From DYMC01 sp035406705 (GTDB taxonomy: Bacteria > Verrucomicrobiota > Lentisphaeria > Victivallales > GWF2-50-93): a stretch of 64,000 nucleotides of DNA. Positions 52,272 to 61,286 of the stretch are shown here, one piece after another (positions within the stretch are counted from its first letter, which is position 1; each line of letters opens with the position of its first letter). A program made the translations under genes and the position numbers. The stretch spans positions 62,001 to 126,000 of the forward strand of contig CAYRRM010000003.1 in assembly GCA_964426675.1 (NCBI GenBank), written 5' to 3'. The notes beneath the pieces are model-generated. The model had not been told where the DNA came from. It was given only the letters and a program-made list of their open reading frames with translations, and ran no database searches.

Positions 52272-54614
52272 TTGAAAGGATATTTTCTTAAGGAAAATTT
52301 CTCCGGCTTTGACTTTCAAGTATTTTTGATTTTATTCTTTTCTATTCTTTTTGCCTCGTATTCATTATATTCAGAGGAAATTAGTAAGATTACTTTTGAG
52401 CAGAAAGGTTATGAATTTCCACAGGAATTTCTCTTTTTCAATATTCAATCAAAACCAGGAACTGAATTTGATCGTAAAATTCTTGATGATGATATAAAGC
52501 GCTTATATTCAACCGGTAGGTTTGCCGACATTGCTGCAGAATCTTATGAAAAAGATGGAAAGATAGAGATTATCTTTAAAACTCTTTCAAAACCGAGAAT
52601 AAAAAATATAGAATTTATTGGGAATAAAAAATATTCTTCAGATAAGCTAAAAGATAAAATTACTATCCAACAAGATTCCATATTAAATGATAAGGAACTT
52701 TCAGAATCATTATCGTCTCTACGTAAATTTTATGAAGAAAAAGGTTATTATTCTGCGGTGATTACCCAGAGTACAGAACCTCTTGAAGATAATTCAGTTA
52801 TTGTTAAAATAAATATTCAGGAAAACTTGCGAAAAAAAGTCAATTCAGTATCGTTTAAGGGGAATACAATTTATTCATCATGGAAACTTAAAAATTCAAT
52901 CGCTACTTGTTACTCCCTATGGAGCTGGATTTTTAACACAGGGCTTTATTCAGAAGATGAAATAGAAAAAGATAAAATTCGTCTCAGGAGATTGTATTGG
53001 GAAAAGGGTTATCTTGATTTTACTGTAAAAAATGTTGAAGTTAAAGAAATCCCCGACGATCCTGAGTTAGTTGATGTTACTTTTGAGCTTGAAGAGGGAA
53101 AGCAATATAAAGTATCAAAGATAAAAATATCTGGAAATACAAAGTTCACTGAAGAGGAGTTAAAAGCATTTTTGACTATCAAGGAAGGGGATATATTTAA
53201 TATAAAAGCAGAAGAAGAATCCGTAAATGCCATAAAAACTAATTATTATCCGCTTGGTTATGATGATTTCATTTGTGAAGTTATAAGATTGCCAGATTAT
53301 GAGAAAGCTACTGTTGAGCTTGATTTTCAAATTACAGAAGGAACAGCCTATACCGTAAGGAACATTAATATATCAGGAAATGTTAATACTAAAGACCATG
53401 TCATCCGTAGAGAGCTTGTAATACAACCTGGCAATCCTGTGAATCCTGACTTAATCGAAACAAGTAAAAATCGCTTGATGGGTATGAATTATTTTGAAAA
53501 GGTTGAAGCGGTTACTGTAAAAGTTCCTGATCCTTCAATGAAAGACGTAGATATTACTGTTGAAGAGAAAGATACTGCGAAATTCGCAATTGGAGGTGGT
53601 TTTTCTGATACGGATAGTTTGGTTGGAACATTAGAGTTAAGCCAGAGTAATTTTGATCTTTTTGATCCAGGAAATTGGTTTACAGGTGGTGGACAGAGGC
53701 TCCGTCTTGCCGGTCAATATGGGATTGAAAGAAGTGATTTTTCTATTGATTTTACAGAGCCGTGGCTTTTTGGTATACCATTAAGTCTTAATCTTTCAGG
53801 ATTCTATCATGATAGAGAATATGATGATTGGAATCAGAGAAGTTTTGGTGGTGATTTTTCGCTTACAAAAAGAATTTTTGATGATTTTACCAGTATTGGA
53901 CTCGGATATACTATTGCTGGTATAAAGATTTATGATATGGATAATGATCTTTCTGAGATTTTTCAGAAGGAAAAGGGAACCGATACGATAAGTAAGTTCA
54001 GTTTAAATATCTCGCGTGATACGAGAGATAGTTTATTTGATCCTAAAAATGGATATCTTTTATCAGCGATGACAGAGCTAAACTCTAAAATATTTGGTGC
54101 AAGTGTAAACAGTTATCGCCTTGAATTACAGGGAAGTAATTACATCTCATTCATCGAAAATATGTTTACTCTTCATACAGGACTTAAAATAGGACAGGTT
54201 GATAGGTTTGGCAGTGGGGGAAAATTAGCTCCGATATATGAAAGATACTTCCTGGGAGGTGGTGATACTGTAAGAGGTTTTCCTTATCGGGAAATTTCTC
54301 CAATAGACCACAATAAAGATCCTTATGGAGGCGAATCAATGATAGTTGGAAATGTTGAACTTACCCATCCTATCTATGACTTTATTCGTGGTGCGATTTT
54401 CGTTGATGCAGGTGGGGTATGGAAAAGGGCATGGGATATGAAATTGGATGAAATTAATGTTGGTGCAGGTTATGGTTTAAGAATAAAATTACCATATTTC
54501 AATGCACCTGTAAAATTGGATCTAGCATATCCTATTGTCAAGAGTTCAAAGTTAAAAAATATTGACAGAAAACTACGGTTTCACTTTAATCTTGGTCTTA
54601 CGTGGAGTCCTTAA
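52272..54614 (+). CDS. bamA: Outer-membrane protein assembly factor BamA (Omp85)
   Basis: 780 residues with a signal-like helix (VFLILFFSILFASYSLYSEE), five POTRA domains (about 38-415; repeated pattern such as IKNIEFIGNKKYSSDKLKDKI and VSKIKISGNTKFTEEELKAFL) and a 16-strand-type barrel. The barrel has the loop 6 motif DTVRGFPYREISP and a final strand ending FHFNLGLTWSP with an aromatic near the end. It inserts barrels into the outer membrane, and so proves a diderm envelope. TTG start with GAAGG seven bases before. Followed directly by MITE copy 3. Confidence 0.95.
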   Translation: MKGYFLKENFSGFDFQVFLILFFSILFASYSLYSEEISKITFEQKGYEFPQEFLFFNIQSKPGTEFDRKILDDDIKRLYSTGRFADIAAESYEKDGKIEIIFKTLSKPRIKNIEFIGNKKYSSDKLKDKITIQQDSILNDKELSESLSSLRKFYEEKGYYSAVITQSTEPLEDNSVIVKINIQENLRKKVNSVSFKGNTIYSSWKLKNSIATCYSLWSWIFNTGLYSEDEIEKDKIRLRRLYWEKGYLDFTVKNVEVKEIPDDPELVDVTFELEEGKQYKVSKIKISGNTKFTEEELKAFLTIKEGDIFNIKAEEESVNAIKTNYYPLGYDDFICEVIRLPDYEKATVELDFQITEGTAYTVRNINISGNVNTKDHVIRRELVIQPGNPVNPDLIETSKNRLMGMNYFEKVEAVTVKVPDPSMKDVDITVEEKDTAKFAIGGGFSDTDSLVGTLELSQSNFDLFDPGNWFTGGGQRLRLAGQYGIERSDFSIDFTEPWLFGIPLSLNLSGFYHDREYDDWNQRSFGGDFSLTKRIFDDFTSIGLGYTIAGIKIYDMDNDLSEIFQKEKGTDTISKFSLNISRDTRDSLFDPKNGYLLSAMTELNSKIFGASVNSYRLELQGSNYISFIENMFTLHTGLKIGQVDRFGSGGKLAPIYERYFLGGGDTVRGFPYREISPIDHNKDPYGGESMIVGNVELTHPIYDFIRGAIFVDAGGVWKRAWDMKLDEINVGAGYGLRIKLPYFNAPVKLDLAYPIVKSSKLKNIDRKLRFHFNLGLTWSP
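53577..53587. repeat. Palindrome GCGA-AAT-TCGC
   Basis: In bamA near the POTRA-barrel junction, coding T-A-K-F-A-I. A one-mismatch copy is at about 54393. Confidence 0.8.
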
Positions 54615-54619
54615 ATTTA

Positions 54620-54731
54620 TCCTAAAAAAACAAGAAGTTCGTATCTGCTTTGTTAGCTTCCACTAGTAGTTGCTACAGCTCGTCTCGCTGCCGTGTTATC
54701 TACGGCAAATGCGCCCAACTGCTTTTTTTAA
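54620..54731 (+). mobile_element. MITE-like repeat, copy 3 (internally deleted, 112 bp)
   Basis: Left end TCCTAAAAAAA and right end CAACTGCTTTTTTTAA as in copies 1 and 2. Only the right half is kept (CGTATCTGCTTTGTTAGCTTCCACTAG and on to ATCTACGGCAAATGC). It fills the gap between convergent bamA and pfp. Confidence 0.75.
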
Positions 54732-54733
54732 GT

Positions 54734-56392
54734 TTATTTTTTACTTTCTAAAATGAGAGTTTTTGTTCTTAGTTCAGAAACTGTTTCAGGTCCAAAATAT
54801 TGTATTGGACCTGGATATAGATAGAAATTATCAACGGCCCATTTTTCACGATTTTTTGCGAATTCCGCAAAAGGTTTTCCTTTTAAATCTACAAGAGCTT
54901 TCTTTATTACTGGTTTATCTTCTCCATGCCTTCTCTCGATGTTCATCATTGTTGTTAATGGTATTCCTCCGCAAATCCATTCTGATGCGGTTTTTGCGAG
55001 ATTTCCGACATAAGCCATATATCCAGTGCGATTATTTGCAATAAGAGCTGCGGCAGTGAAGCCAAGACTATAACAGTAATCTGCATCAAAATTTGATGGC
55101 GCTGCGCATCTTCCTTCATATCCGAGGAAATGAGTTTGCACTGAAAATTTTCCTACATATTCGCCTGTTTTTCTTAATTTTGAAAGTTTTTTCTGAATTA
55201 TCTCAATAAGCAATTTTTCTGTTTCTATCAGGGACACCTGGACATTTCCATGGGGATCTCTGTCTTTTATGAGTTGAAGCTGAATCTGAGAGGGGAGAGA
55301 TTCGTATAGTTTAGAACTTTCTGTTGTTAGTTTGCTTTTTACAAATTTTAATTTTTGTTCATCATCATTTAAGAAGGACAAGCCTGCTGTTTCTCTTGCC
55401 ATCAGGTCGTTCAATTCTCTGATAAGGGCTTTCATTTCAGGGATAAATTCTATGAGCCCTTCCGGGATAAGAGCAATACCATAATTCATTTTTTTCTCTG
55501 CTCTTTTTACTATTACAGAAACTATTTCTTCGGCAATCTGATCTAAAGTCTTCTTTTTTTCAGCCACTTCTTCTGATATTATTGCTATATTAGGATGTGT
55601 TTGCAATGCGCATTCAAGTGTTATATGCGAGGCTGAACGTCCCATAAGCCTTATAAAATGCCAATATTTTTTAGCTGAATTTGCATCTCTTACAATATTT
55701 CCAATTAATTCGCTATAAACTTTTGACGCAGTATCAAAGCCAAAAGATGTTTCTATGTACTCATTTTTAAGGTCGCCATCTATTGTTTTTGGGCATCCTA
55801 TTACTCTAATTTGCACTTGATGAGCAAGGAAATATTCTGCTAACAAACAAGCATTTGTGTTTGAGTCATCACCTCCTATTATGACAATTGCATGAATGCC
55901 AAGTTTTTCGCAACTTTCTTTTGCTTTTTGGAATTGTTCTTCTGTTTCAATCTTTGTCCTGCCTGAACCGATAATATCAAAGCCTCCTGTATTTCGATAT
56001 TGATCTATAATATCTTTAGTAAGTTCTTTATATTTACAATCGACAAGGCCACTTGGTCCCCCGAGAAAGCCAAAAAGCTTTGAATCCGGATTTGCGCTTT
56101 TTATACCATCAAAAATTCCAGCTATAACGTTATGCCCTCCTGGGGCCTGTCCCCCTGATAGTACTACTCCTACTTTAAGAGCAGGTTCTATATTGCATGG
56201 TTCGCCCATTGCTGAAAATGAAACTACTGGATGTTCAAAGAGATTTGGAAAGAGTCCCTTTATTTTTTCAGAATCTTCAGTTCCTTTTATTTTTTTATGT
56301 TTTGCCTTTACAATGGCTCCATTTAAGAGAGCTTTTGGTAATTTTGCCTTATAATTTAAACGTTCTTTTTGCAGAGAAGAGATTTCAGACAT
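54734..56392 (-). CDS. pfp: PPi-dependent phosphofructokinase (long form)
   Basis: 552 residues. VVLSGGQAPGGHNVIAGI is the phosphate-donor loop, GGDDSNTNACLLAEYF has the Asp that selects PPi over ATP, and GCPKTIDGDLKN, SFGFDTASKVYSELIGN and RLMGRSASHITLECALQ line the active site. The length and C-terminal extension match the long PFP of spirochaetes, Chlamydiae and plants. The enzyme interconverts fructose-6-phosphate and fructose-1,6-bisphosphate using pyrophosphate, suiting an energy-limited fermenter. An imperfect palindrome variant (GCGAATTCCGC) is at 54858. Confidence 0.95.
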   Translation of the reverse strand: MSEISSLQKERLNYKAKLPKALLNGAIVKAKHKKIKGTEDSEKIKGLFPNLFEHPVVSFSAMGEPCNIEPALKVGVVLSGGQAPGGHNVIAGIFDGIKSANPDSKLFGFLGGPSGLVDCKYKELTKDIIDQYRNTGGFDIIGSGRTKIETEEQFQKAKESCEKLGIHAIVIIGGDDSNTNACLLAEYFLAHQVQIRVIGCPKTIDGDLKNEYIETSFGFDTASKVYSELIGNIVRDANSAKKYWHFIRLMGRSASHITLECALQTHPNIAIISEEVAEKKKTLDQIAEEIVSVIVKRAEKKMNYGIALIPEGLIEFIPEMKALIRELNDLMARETAGLSFLNDDEQKLKFVKSKLTTESSKLYESLPSQIQLQLIKDRDPHGNVQVSLIETEKLLIEIIQKKLSKLRKTGEYVGKFSVQTHFLGYEGRCAAPSNFDADYCYSLGFTAAALIANNRTGYMAYVGNLAKTASEWICGGIPLTTMMNIERRHGEDKPVIKKALVDLKGKPFAEFAKNREKWAVDNFYLYPGPIQYFGPETVSELRTKTLILESKK

Positions 56393-56512
56393 AATATGCC
56401 CCCATTTATTTTTAATTTGCGTTTCAAACCTGAAAATAAATTTGTCTTAATATTACTCTGTCTATTCTTTTTTTCAAGAAAAACAGAGAATTTATGTTAA
56501 AATATAACTTCT

Positions 56513-58096
56513 TCATTTAGCATATTCTACTGAACGCGTTTCTCTTATTACGGTTACTTTTATTTGTCCGGGATAATTCATTTCGCTTTCTATTTTTTTA
56601 CATATATCTCTTGCCAGAACCATTGCTTCATTATCATTAATTTTTTCAGGATTTACTATCACGCGGGCTTCCCTTCCTGCTTGAACAGCATAACATGATT
56701 CCACTCCATTAAAACTTGAGGCAATTTCTTCAAGTTTTTCCAATCTTTTCAAGTAGAATTCGGCCGTTTCACTACGAGCTCCTGGCCTTGAAGCACTCAT
56801 TGCATCTGCGATACAGGCGAGAACAGCGTAAATGGTATTTTTTTCGACTTCTTCATGATGTGACGCAATTGCATTTATTACTTCCGGATCTTCATTGTAT
56901 TTTTTGAGAAGCTCGGCTCCTAACATTGCATGAGTTCCTTCCATCTCACTGTCGAGGGCTTTACCTATATCATGTAGAAGCCCTATTTTTTTTGCTTTTA
57001 AAGAGTCCAGTTTTAATTCAGAAGCTATAACTCCCATAAAATGAGCTGCTTCAATGGAGTGCCTTAGAACATTTTGAGTAAAACTATACCGATATTTCAA
57101 GCGGCCAAGTAGTTTTACGACAGGTTCTGGAATATTTGTAACTCCAACTTCGAGTATGGCTTCCTCTCCAGCTTCTATTATTTCTCCTTCTACTTCTTTG
57201 TCTATTTTCCTGTATAACTCTTCTATTCTGGTAGGATGAATCCTGCCGTCTGAAATGAGTTTTTCCAATAAAAGGCGCGCTTTTTCCCTGCGCACTGGCT
57301 CAAAGCATGAAAGTACAACTGCTTCCGGAGTATCATCAACCAACAAAGTAACCCCTGTTACAGATTCTATTACGCGTATATTTCGTCCGTCTCTTCCGAT
57401 AATTCTACCTTTCATTTCGTCACTTGGCAGATGAACTGTTGAAGTAGTATGTTCGTAGGCGCATTCACCAGCATATCTTTGCATTGCATATACAAGTATT
57501 TTTTGAGCTTCTTTATCAGATTTATTTTTTGCTTCTTCAACTTCACTTCTTATAAGATGGCCCATTTCATTTCTAACCTCGCCTTTTACTTTTTCCAGAA
57601 GAAGTTCCTTTGCTGCTTCTTTGCTGAGTTCGGCTATTTTTTCGAGTTCTTTGATTTGTGCTGTTATTTGTTGTTTAAGTTCGTTTTCTTTTTGGATAAG
57701 TTTTTCTTTTATGTTATTTATTTCTTTTTCTTCTTTTTCGATAGAAGCGGCTCTGGCATCGAGAATATCAGCTCTTTTTTCAAGATGCTCTTCTCGAGCT
57801 GCTATTCTTTTTTCAAGTGTAATTATTTCCTGTTTTTTTTCTTTTGTTTCTTTTTCAAATTCATCTTTCAATTTAAGGAATTCACTTTTGGCAGCCACTT
57901 TAGCTTCTCTTATAATATGCTCCGCTTCTTTTTTTGCCTCTTCTTTAAGATTATCAGCATATTTTTTTGCATTTGCCCCAAAGAATTTTGTTATCCACCA
58001 ATGAAATAATATTCCCACTCCTATTCCAACTACACATGTAATTATTGACTTAATATTAACTGATGCCGAACTTATTTGTTGAAGAATTTCATTCAT
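56513..58096 (-). CDS. rny: Ribonuclease Y
   Basis: 527 residues: N-terminal membrane helix (about 16-35), a coiled coil of about 150 residues rich in Lys/Glu, a KH domain (VHLPSDEMKGRIIGRDGRNIRVIESVTG), and an HD domain with LLHDIGKALDSEMEGTHA. ASHHEEVEKNT is another metal-site block. It initiates mRNA decay at the membrane. AGGAG is before the ATG, which overlaps the end of the fthC gene by eight bases, so the two are coupled. Confidence 0.97.
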   Translation of the reverse strand: MNEILQQISSASVNIKSIITCVVGIGVGILFHWWITKFFGANAKKYADNLKEEAKKEAEHIIREAKVAAKSEFLKLKDEFEKETKEKKQEIITLEKRIAAREEHLEKRADILDARAASIEKEEKEINNIKEKLIQKENELKQQITAQIKELEKIAELSKEAAKELLLEKVKGEVRNEMGHLIRSEVEEAKNKSDKEAQKILVYAMQRYAGECAYEHTTSTVHLPSDEMKGRIIGRDGRNIRVIESVTGVTLLVDDTPEAVVLSCFEPVRREKARLLLEKLISDGRIHPTRIEELYRKIDKEVEGEIIEAGEEAILEVGVTNIPEPVVKLLGRLKYRYSFTQNVLRHSIEAAHFMGVIASELKLDSLKAKKIGLLHDIGKALDSEMEGTHAMLGAELLKKYNEDPEVINAIASHHEEVEKNTIYAVLACIADAMSASRPGARSETAEFYLKRLEKLEEIASSFNGVESCYAVQAGREARVIVNPEKINDNEAMVLARDICKKIESEMNYPGQIKVTVIRETRSVEYAK

Positions 58097-58679
58097 AAAT
58101 TATCTCCTTTAATTTGCATTTATAAATTTTTTTTTCTGTTATTAAATAATCCATATTTATATCATGTCCTTCTGCAGGCACATCTTTTAGAATTTGAAAT
58201 TCATAAGCTATACCAATTTTAGGAGCTGATGAAAGGGCTAAAAGTCTATCATAATGACCTGTTCCATAGCCAATACGTTTTCCGGAAATAGAAAATACTA
58301 CACCCGGAACAAGCCATAATAAGAATTTGTCATTATAATCGCTAAGGAGTTCCCCTCCTAACGGTTCTGGAATTCCAAAACGCCCTGATAGTACTTCACC
58401 GAAATTTCTCACAGAAAGCATTTGATAGCTCTTACTTTCTTCAGACCATTTAGGTAAGTATACCTTTCCTCCAGAATTAATGAAACTATCTAAAAATGGT
58501 ATAATATCAGGCTCACCATAGGAAGAGTAAAAGGCACATACTCGTGGGATTTTTCCGCATATCATTTTTTTCAGGCAATTACATATTTTAACGGATGCTT
58601 TTTTTGCGAAATTCGCAGAAATGCTTTTCCTTTTATTCTTTATTTCAGTTCTAAGTTTCTCTTTTTCTAAACATTTCAT
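58089..58679 (-). CDS. fthC: 5-formyltetrahydrofolate cyclo-ligase
   Basis: 196 residues. Start LRTEIKNKRKSIS, then the blocks FYSSYGEPDIIPF, YLPKWSEESKSYQML, FLLWLVPGVVFSISGKRIGYGTGHYDRLLA (ATP/folate site) and IGIAYEFQIL are characteristic. It makes 5,10-methenyl-THF from 5-formyl-THF using ATP. The start overlaps the rarA stop (ATGA) and its end overlaps rny. Confidence 0.94.
   Translation of the reverse strand: MKCLEKEKLRTEIKNKRKSISANFAKKASVKICNCLKKMICGKIPRVCAFYSSYGEPDIIPFLDSFINSGGKVYLPKWSEESKSYQMLSVRNFGEVLSGRFGIPEPLGGELLSDYNDKFLLWLVPGVVFSISGKRIGYGTGHYDRLLALSSAPKIGIAYEFQILKDVPAEGHDINMDYLITEKKIYKCKLKEIIYE
58606..58616. repeat. Palindrome GCGA-AAT-TCGC
   Basis: In fthC, residues S-A-N-F-A-K; the same six residues as encoded by a copy in phoR. 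Confidence 0.8.
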
Positions 58680-60001
58680 TTGTTTTCATTCCTCAATTTT
58701 GACAATCTATCCTTGATTTTTATTTCAAATCCGCTATCCTTTGGTTTATAATAAATCTTTTTCAGAGGCATATAGTCTTGTTCTACAAATGCTCCGTTAA
58801 AATCATGAGGATATTTGTATCCCTTTCCATGTCCTAATTTCTCGGCTCCTTTATAATGAGAATCTCTGAGATGCAATGGGACAGATTGTATACGATTTTC
58901 TTTTATATGATTCATTGCTTCATCAATTGCTATATATGAAGCATTGCTTTTGGGTGCCGACGCACAATATGTTACTGCCTGAGCGAGTATAATTCTTGCT
59001 TCAGGCATTCCTATCATTTCCACTGCTTTCATCGCAGCAACAGCTATTTCAAGAGCTTTCGGATCAGCATTGCCTATATCTTCAGATGCGAAAATAACAA
59101 TGCGTCGTGCAATAAACATTATATCTTCACCAGCATGTAGCATTTTTGCTAACCAGTATATTGCTGAGTCTGGATCAGAGCCCCTCATGCTTTTTATAAA
59201 GGCACTTATTGTATCGTAATGGCCATCGTCGCCATAATCAAGAGCTTTTTCTTGCAATGATGATACAGCATCATCTTTACTGATAAAAATATCTGTTGAA
59301 TTTTTTGAAGATGTTAGAACTGCAATTTCCAGAGCATTTAAGGCACGTCGCGCATCCCCCTCGCAATTTTCAGCCAAAAAATTAAGAGCATCCTCGCTAA
59401 TTTTTATACTTTTTCCTGGGAAGGCTCTATCATCTGATATTACATGTAAAATAATTTTTGATATATTTTCTTTATCAAGAGCTTCTAATTTAAACACTAA
59501 AGAGCGTGATAACAAAGGGCTTACTATGAAGAAAAAAGGATTCTGAGTAGTTGCGCCTATAAAACGAATCGTTCCTTTTTCTATATCAGGTAAGAGAACA
59601 TCTTGCTGAGCACGATTAAATCTATGTATTTCATCAATAAATATTATTGTTTTTTTTCCTGAATTGCGCAGACGATTTGACGCAGTAAATATCTCTTTGC
59701 GAAGGTCAGAAACTGTGGAAAGTACTCCAGAAAGGCGTACAAATGCAGAACCTGTAATAGTAGCTATCAATTCTGCAAGTGTAGTTTTCCCGCATCCCGG
59801 AGGACCATAAAGTATAATTGAATGGAAAGAATCTGAATCTATGGCCTTGCGCAATAATTTCCCTTCAGCAAGTAAGTGTTCCTGCCCAAAATATTCGGAA
59901 AAATTACGTGGGCGTACTCTCGCTGCTAATGGTAAAACTTCTCTGGTTTCTTCTTTAGAAGTATAATTATTGTCAAAATTTTCAAAAAGACTTTGTTCCA
60001 T
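58676..60001 (-). CDS. rarA: Replication-associated recombination protein A (RarA/MgsA), AAA ATPase
   Basis: 441 residues from the ATG at 60001. LAARVRPRNFSEYFGQEHLLAEGKLL is the family opening, then Walker A GPPGCGKTT, Walker B FIDEIHRFNRAQQDVLLP, sensor 1 FIGATTQNPFF and the C-terminal tetramer part with MRGSDPDSAIYWLAKML and DSHYKGAEKLGHGKGYKYPHDF. RarA acts at stalled replication forks. The first gene of rarA-fthC-rny, all overlapping. Confidence 0.96.
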   Translation of the reverse strand: MEQSLFENFDNNYTSKEETREVLPLAARVRPRNFSEYFGQEHLLAEGKLLRKAIDSDSFHSIILYGPPGCGKTTLAELIATITGSAFVRLSGVLSTVSDLRKEIFTASNRLRNSGKKTIIFIDEIHRFNRAQQDVLLPDIEKGTIRFIGATTQNPFFFIVSPLLSRSLVFKLEALDKENISKIILHVISDDRAFPGKSIKISEDALNFLAENCEGDARRALNALEIAVLTSSKNSTDIFISKDDAVSSLQEKALDYGDDGHYDTISAFIKSMRGSDPDSAIYWLAKMLHAGEDIMFIARRIVIFASEDIGNADPKALEIAVAAMKAVEMIGMPEARIILAQAVTYCASAPKSNASYIAIDEAMNHIKENRIQSVPLHLRDSHYKGAEKLGHGKGYKYPHDFNGAFVEQDYMPLKKIYYKPKDSGFEIKIKDRLSKLRNENK

Positions 60002-60325
60002 TGCTTTGTAAAGTAGCAAATGGAACTGAAAATATCAGTCTCGCAAAATCAACAGAGGTTTTAAAGAAAATTTTACGATAAAAAAATAACTTAGATTCAA
60101 ACGTAAAACCGAAAAATGTGGGTTTTCGGCGCAAAAGTGCAAAGTTTTATCCAAAACACCAGCGCAACTAAAACCGGAAATACATGCACAAATAAAACTA
60201 AAAATAATCTGTAAGACTGATAAAATACAGTTCATTTGCAATGTTTTTTTTATTTTTTTAATATTTCAATTTATATTTAAATAACTATATTAAAGTAGTA
60301 TAAATTAAAAAAAAAGCAAATATAA
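60002..60325. other. Divergent intergenic region rarA / rmlC
   Basis: About 320 bases. A hairpin CCGAAAA/TTTTCGG is at 60109-60129 without a U-tract. The 100 bases before rmlC are nearly pure A/T. No small gene is convincing. Confidence 0.4.
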
Positions 60326-60871
60326 ATGAAGGTAATAAAAACCAATCTAAGCGGAGTTTTAGTGATTGAACCGGATATTTTCACAGATCAAAGAGGAATA
60401 TTTTGTGAATCATTTTCCATAAAAAAGTATGAGGATATCGGGATCACCTGTAAATTTGTTCAGGATAATGTGTCTGTATCAAAGAGAAATGTTATAAGAG
60501 GACTTCACTACCAATCTCCGCCTTACGCTCAAGCAAAACTGGTAAGTGTTCTTAAGGGAAAAATTCTCGATGTTGCTGTAGATATCAAAAGGGATTCTCC
60601 AACTTTTGGAAAGTACTTCAGTATAATTTTGGAATCTCCATTAAGAAATCAACTCTTCATTCCGGAAGGTTATGCACATGGCTTTAGTGTTTTGTCGGAA
60701 GAAGCGATTGTTTATTATAAGTGTAGCAATTTTTATTCTCCTTCTCATGAACGTGGCATCATCTGGAATGATCCTATAATTTCAATTGATTGGAAAGTTA
60801 AATCTCCTATAATAAGTGATAAGGATTCTTGTTTCCCTGAATTATCCAGGCAAGAGGATTTGTTTTTATGA
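60326..60871 (+). CDS. rmlC: dTDP-4-dehydrorhamnose 3,5-epimerase
   Basis: 181 residues of the RmlC cupin. DQRGIFCESF, FVQDNVSVSKRNVIRGLHYQ (catalytic His), LVSVLKGKILDVAVDIKRDSPTFGKY and FIPEGYAHGFSVLSE are standard, as is the late IIWNDPIISIDW. It makes the rhamnose precursor for surface polysaccharide. rmlA, B and D are not in the window. Overlaps the next gene as ATGA. Confidence 0.96.
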   Translation: MKVIKTNLSGVLVIEPDIFTDQRGIFCESFSIKKYEDIGITCKFVQDNVSVSKRNVIRGLHYQSPPYAQAKLVSVLKGKILDVAVDIKRDSPTFGKYFSIILESPLRNQLFIPEGYAHGFSVLSEEAIVYYKCSNFYSPSHERGIIWNDPIISIDWKVKSPIISDKDSCFPELSRQEDLFL

Positions 60872-61233
60872 AAGCTGGTGACGAAATTCAGTGCCCGCAT
60901 TGCGGAAAAAGCTCATTTCTTAAGAAAACTGTTATAATTGATGGCTGGACTAAAAAAGGTGAAGTTCTTTCTTGTGCAGTGTGCTCTGCGAAAATCGCAG
61001 ATTTAAAATCAGAAAACGCTGCGGAAGATAAAAAGAACTTTGACAAATTAGCCTCTTTCCTGAATGAAAATGAAAAGTTACCAAAGATTGAAATAAAGTC
61101 CGATGAAAATGAAAAACGCTTTTGTAAGGATTGCTCACATTTTATAAAACATCCTTTTAATGATAAATGTGGACTTCATAATAAATTTGTAAACCCTATG
61201 GATGATTGCAAAGAGTTTAAAAGAAAAAATTGA
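60868..61233 (+). CDS. Small double zinc-ribbon protein, unknown function
   Basis: 121 residues. An N-terminal four-Cys ribbon (CPHCGKS about 30 residues before CAVCSAK) and a C-terminal Cys cluster (FCKDCSHFIKHPFNDKCGLHNK .. DDCKEF) joined by a charged linker. The arrangement suggests two structural zinc sites. No enzyme motif. Four-base overlap with rmlC. A palindrome copy lies in the first ribbon. Confidence 0.8.
   Translation: MKAGDEIQCPHCGKSSFLKKTVIIDGWTKKGEVLSCAVCSAKIADLKSENAAEDKKNFDKLASFLNENEKLPKIEIKSDENEKRFCKDCSHFIKHPFNDKCGLHNKFVNPMDDCKEFKRKN
60988..60998. repeat. Palindrome GCGA-AAA-TCGC
   Basis: In the zinc-ribbon gene; S-A-K-I-A-D. Flanks extend the symmetry by CT/AG. Confidence 0.8.
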
Positions 61234-61286
61234 TTCTTCAATTTAAAATTTTACTTTAACTAAGAGATAAAAAGGTCCGGGGACAT

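Noticed and set aside
60035..60241. 68-codon minus-strand frame upstream of rarA
   Set aside because: No ribosome binding site, no recognisable features, AT-rich intergenic DNA.
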